NCBI GenBank assembly: GCA_002731735.1
Contig: PCCM01000094.1
Coordinates: 6,441-15,078 of the forward strand
DNA from: Gemmatimonadota bacterium
Lineage (GTDB): Bacteria > Gemmatimonadota > Gemmatimonadetes > Longimicrobiales > Gaopeijiaceae
Reading direction: 5' to 3'
Length of the DNA stretch: 8,638 nucleotides
Under the pieces are notes generated by a model. The model was given only the letters and a program-made list of their open reading frames with translations. It ran no database searches and was not told the origin of the DNA. Positions 6,762 to 8,638 of this stretch are shown here, piece by piece (the first letter of the stretch is position 1; every line of letters begins with the position of its first letter). The translations under genes were made by a program, and so were the position numbers.

Positions 6762-7811
6762 TCAGCCATCGGTGATCGTCCGCGGCTTCAGAGGTGGAAG
6801 TTTGGCCTGTCCCAGCGTGTTCGTATCAGTGCCGAACCAGATGGAGTTCGTGGCCTCTTCGTAGAACATGTGGCGAACGGATCCACCCCCACTTCCGATT
6901 TCCGTAACCGAGAAGAACTCTTCGGTGTCGGGGTCGAAGCCCACGAATTTGTTGGGCTGCACACCCGACTCGACGAACCAGATCCGGTCCGAGTCGTCGA
7001 TGGCCACGCCGTATGGCCTGGACTGAGAGCCAGACGGGTTGTCCCACTCCTCGACGTCCCCGGTGAGTGGATCCAACCGACCGAGGCGTCCCAAGGCGTA
7101 GTCCACGTACCAGACTTTGTCCTCCGAGTCGATCACCAGTCTCCTCGGCCTTGACCCCTCGTCGGGCAGATCGAACGTCTTGAGCTGCATCGATTCGGGG
7201 TCAACCGTCGCAATCTTGTTGATGTTGAAGAGCACGATCCAGGGATGACCGTCGGAGTCGATCTTGATCCCGTATGGACGGCTGGATGAAGTCCGGCCGC
7301 CGGCCACCACGTCGGGAGTCTTCAAGAGATCCACCTCACCCGTTTCGGTGTCGAGGCGGCCGACGAAATTACCCTGTTGCACGGTGAACCATATCTCCCC
7401 CTCGTTTCCGATGACGAGGGTGTGGGGATCGCGGGCCGCTTCGTCGGGCATCGGGAATATTTCGACCTCACCAGACTCGGGGTCTTGAGAGGCGATGTTT
7501 CCGACCCGATTGCCACTGTAATAGACCGTTCCATCCTCAGCCACGACCACATTGTGGGGCCCGGTGCCGTCTTGGAGGGGGAACTGCTTGAACTCCCCCG
7601 TTTCGCGGTCGAGCCACGCTGTGTAGTGGCTCCGCTGGCCGACGAACCACACCTTACCATCCGGAGCGACGTAGGGATCGCGTGGCCGGCTCTGTTCCCA
7701 CGGGACGTCCCACTCGGCGATCTCTATCGTCTGGTTCTCCTGAGCGCCGAGCACCGGGACGACAAGGCCCAGGGCGAGGAGCGAGAGGAATGCCGATTTG
7801 AGCGGGCGCAT
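6762..7811 (-). CDS. Secreted Vgb-like (streptogramin-lyase-type) beta-propeller protein, 349 aa
   Basis: A basic start and hydrophobic core (MRPLKSAFLSLLALGLVVP) form a Sec signal peptide, with likely cleavage after VLGA near residue 23, giving an exported protein. The rest is seven repeats of a beta-propeller blade, each with a D/E-G-x-[IV]-W-[FY] strand. Blade centres are near VWFVG 54, VYYSG 96, IWFTV 140, PWIVL 190, VWYVD 233, IWFVE 277 and IWFGT 324, with GRLD-x-x-TG-x-V turns as in virginiamycin B lyase (Vgb). Vgb linearises streptogramin antibiotics, but most relatives are uncharacterised, and the PH-containing blade starts of the family are often SRP here. I do not claim lyase activity. 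ATG 7811 is chosen because GGAGG lies 5 nt upstream and it starts the signal peptide. An upstream GTG at 7886 overlaps the previous stop, but would bury the signal behind 25 residues. Confidence 0.85.
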   Translation of the reverse strand: MRPLKSAFLSLLALGLVVPVLGAQENQTIEIAEWDVPWEQSRPRDPYVAPDGKVWFVGQRSHYTAWLDRETGEFKQFPLQDGTGPHNVVVAEDGTVYYSGNRVGNIASQDPESGEVEIFPMPDEAARDPHTLVIGNEGEIWFTVQQGNFVGRLDTETGEVDLLKTPDVVAGGRTSSSRPYGIKIDSDGHPWIVLFNINKIATVDPESMQLKTFDLPDEGSRPRRLVIDSEDKVWYVDYALGRLGRLDPLTGDVEEWDNPSGSQSRPYGVAIDDSDRIWFVESGVQPNKFVGFDPDTEEFFSVTEIGSGGGSVRHMFYEEATNSIWFGTDTNTLGQAKLPPLKPRTITDG

Positions 7812-7822
7812 AATTACCTCCA
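7812..7822 (-). promoter_or_regulatory. Strong Shine-Dalgarno deciding the propeller start
   Basis: On the minus strand TGGAGG is followed by TAATT and then the ATG at 7811. This GGAGG, 5 nt from the start, is the best ribosome site in the window and supports 7811 over the earlier in-frame GTG at 7886. Confidence 0.8.
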
Positions 7823-7882
7823 GGAAAGTGGATCGCGGGCCCTTGCCCTGCCTGCCTTCATGGTGAAATGAAACGTGGATCG

Positions 7883-8395
7883 TCACGCGTCAAGAGGTTC
7901 GGCCCCCCACGACTGTCTCACGTCATCAGCGACCTCTGCGAACGCGAGCGAGGAGATGGCGTCGAGCTGCTGACCGATGGAGTGCTCGAGAAGCTTCCGT
8001 ATCAGGGCCGTCGGATGATCCAGGTCCCATTCCACCAGGGGTTCAGGGCCTTCTTCGAGTACCTGTAGAATTCGGAAGACCAGATAGGTATCGTCGAGTA
8101 GTCCGGGCAACCCGAGCGTCATCTCGGGCATGAGATCCACTGGGTGGAGAAAGTAGCGGGTAGCCCGATCGAGAACCGGCTGGACGACATGCCCCAGGCT
8201 CCGGTCCTCGGCCTCCTGAGCGGCGGCCGCCAGGACGAGCGGCACGCTCTCTATGATCTCCAGAAGGAGTTCGGCGGTGTCCAGGACCTCCGCCTCGGGC
8301 ACGTCGGGCAGGCGCCCTCGCACGTAAGTCGCCAGCCGATCGGGGCCCCGAGCCTTGGCGCTGTCGATGACGGCCTGGATCTCATCCAGCTTCAC
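7883..8395 (-). CDS. DUF1232 (YkvA-like) domain protein, 170 aa
   Basis: The segment YFLHPVDLMPE at 81-91, followed by GLPGLLDD at 95-102 and a hydrophobic helix (TYLVFRILQVL), matches the DUF1232/YkvA pattern Y-x-x-x-P-x-D-L-x-P-(x)n-G-x-x-D-D. The family is small, often membrane-associated, and of unknown function. The flanks (residues 1-75 and 112-170) are helical-looking, acidic and longer than in minimal YkvA proteins. A mildly hydrophobic stretch (VPLVLAAAAQ, 51-60) is too short for a clear membrane span. The start is GTG 8395, with GGAG 6 nt upstream on the minus strand. The stop overlaps an in-frame GTG of the next gene (GTGA), though the preferred start of that gene is 71 bp further on. 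It is the first gene of the probable minus-strand operon. No convincing promoter was found in the 243 bp upstream. Confidence 0.75.
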   Translation of the reverse strand: MKLDEIQAVIDSAKARGPDRLATYVRGRLPDVPEAEVLDTAELLLEIIESVPLVLAAAAQEAEDRSLGHVVQPVLDRATRYFLHPVDLMPEMTLGLPGLLDDTYLVFRILQVLEEGPEPLVEWDLDHPTALIRKLLEHSIGQQLDAISSLAFAEVADDVRQSWGAEPLDA

Positions 8396-8519
8396 GCGTT
8401 TCTCCGCCTGGTTTGAACGCTCGAAGGCCTTACTCCTTCAACAGCCTTCACGGACTGTCTGGATACACCGAACCGCGGCCGGTGGGGCCAACATCTTCAG
8501 GCGTTGCTAGGCCCGATTC

Positions 8520-8562
8520 CTAGACGACTCCCCAACCCTCTGGGGGCTGGGGAGTCGTCTAG
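8520..8562. repeat. Near-perfect 43-nt inverted repeat (strong hairpin)
   Basis: CTAGACGACTCCCCA (8520-8534) is perfectly complementary to TGGGGAGTCGTCTAG (8548-8562). After one A-C mismatch (8535/8547), CCC (8536-8538) pairs with GGG (8544-8546), giving 18 pairs around a 5-nt loop. No T-run follows on either strand, so it is not a textbook intrinsic terminator. It lies 124 bp upstream of the DUF1232 gene, in a gene-free stretch. It could be a T-less terminator for a gene beyond the window, part of a transcript leader, or a dispersed palindromic repeat. Confidence 0.85.
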
Positions 8563-8568
8563 ATCAGC

Positions 8569-8638
8569 GTTGCCTGACGGTCTTGCTACGGCTGATAAGC
8601 CGGCCCGTCCGACAAGACGCGTATGGTGCTACGGCAAC
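8569..8638. other. Nested inverted repeats reaching the window edge (possible structured RNA)
   Basis: Three complementary pairs lie one inside another. GTTGCC (8569-8574) pairs with GGCAAC (8633-8638). ACGGTCTTG (8577-8585) pairs with CAAGAC plus CGT (8613-8618, 8620-8622), with a single bulged G at 8619. CGGCT (8589-8593) pairs with AGCCG (8598-8602) around a GATA loop. Together they make one long imperfect hairpin with internal loops, and the outermost stem may continue past the window. A direct repeat TGCTACGGC occurs at 8584-8592 and 8627-8635. No ORF and no tRNA features (no T-loop consensus) are present. The strand and any transcription are unknown. Confidence 0.4.

Noticed and set aside
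8520..8638. Possible integron attC site or tRNA in the palindromic right end
   Set aside because: No GTTRRRY/RYYYAAC core pair flanks the palindromes, and no T-loop consensus, anticodon arm or CCA end can be placed.

Overview
The window is GC-rich, densely coding bacterial chromosome, and all its intact genes look like core or household genes. The likeliest source is a Gemmatimonadota-like or related GC-rich environmental bacterium. This rests on general impression: the style of GyrB, the GTG starts, a HEAT-repeat remnant of a kind I associate with that phylum, and a secreted Vgb-type propeller. No rRNA or other phylogenetic marker confirms it.

Layout, left to right. (1) A complete gyrB (32-1993, +) is followed after 38 bp by a small gluzincin-like HExxH protein (2032-2619, +), probably on the same transcript. 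(2) A lactate-permease (LctP) family transporter (2675-4372, -) converges on that pair. (3) Across a 164-bp intergenic region a glutamate/dicarboxylate symporter of the DAACS/SLC1 family (4537-5793, +) diverges from it. This makes a divergent pair of organic-acid/amino-acid transporters with no regulator or catabolic enzyme nearby. (4) Directly after the symporter lies what looks like an orphan piece of a HEAT-repeat gene (about 5799-6011, +), lacking both ends. (5) Three minus-strand genes form a probable operon transcribed from right to left: a DUF1232/YkvA-like protein (8395-7883), a secreted seven-bladed Vgb-like propeller (7811-6762) and a DUF2461 protein (6741-6058), with gaps of 71 and 20 bp. 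(6) The right-hand 243 bp carry no gene but are strongly structured: a near-perfect 43-nt hairpin (8520-8562), then three nested inverted repeats (8569-8638) that reach the window edge.

How the genes work together: gyrB supplies the ATPase half of DNA gyrase, and gyrA is not in the window. The two transporters probably bring in lactate/glycolate-type acids and acidic amino acids or C4-dicarboxylates. The minus-strand trio has no obvious shared pathway. I see no CRISPR array, tRNA, rRNA, transposase, phage gene or defence gene, and no convincing undescribed multi-gene system. The items most worth a second look are the structured DNA at the right edge, the HEAT-gene remnant, the HExxH gene behind gyrB, and the eukaryote-like signatures of the symporter.
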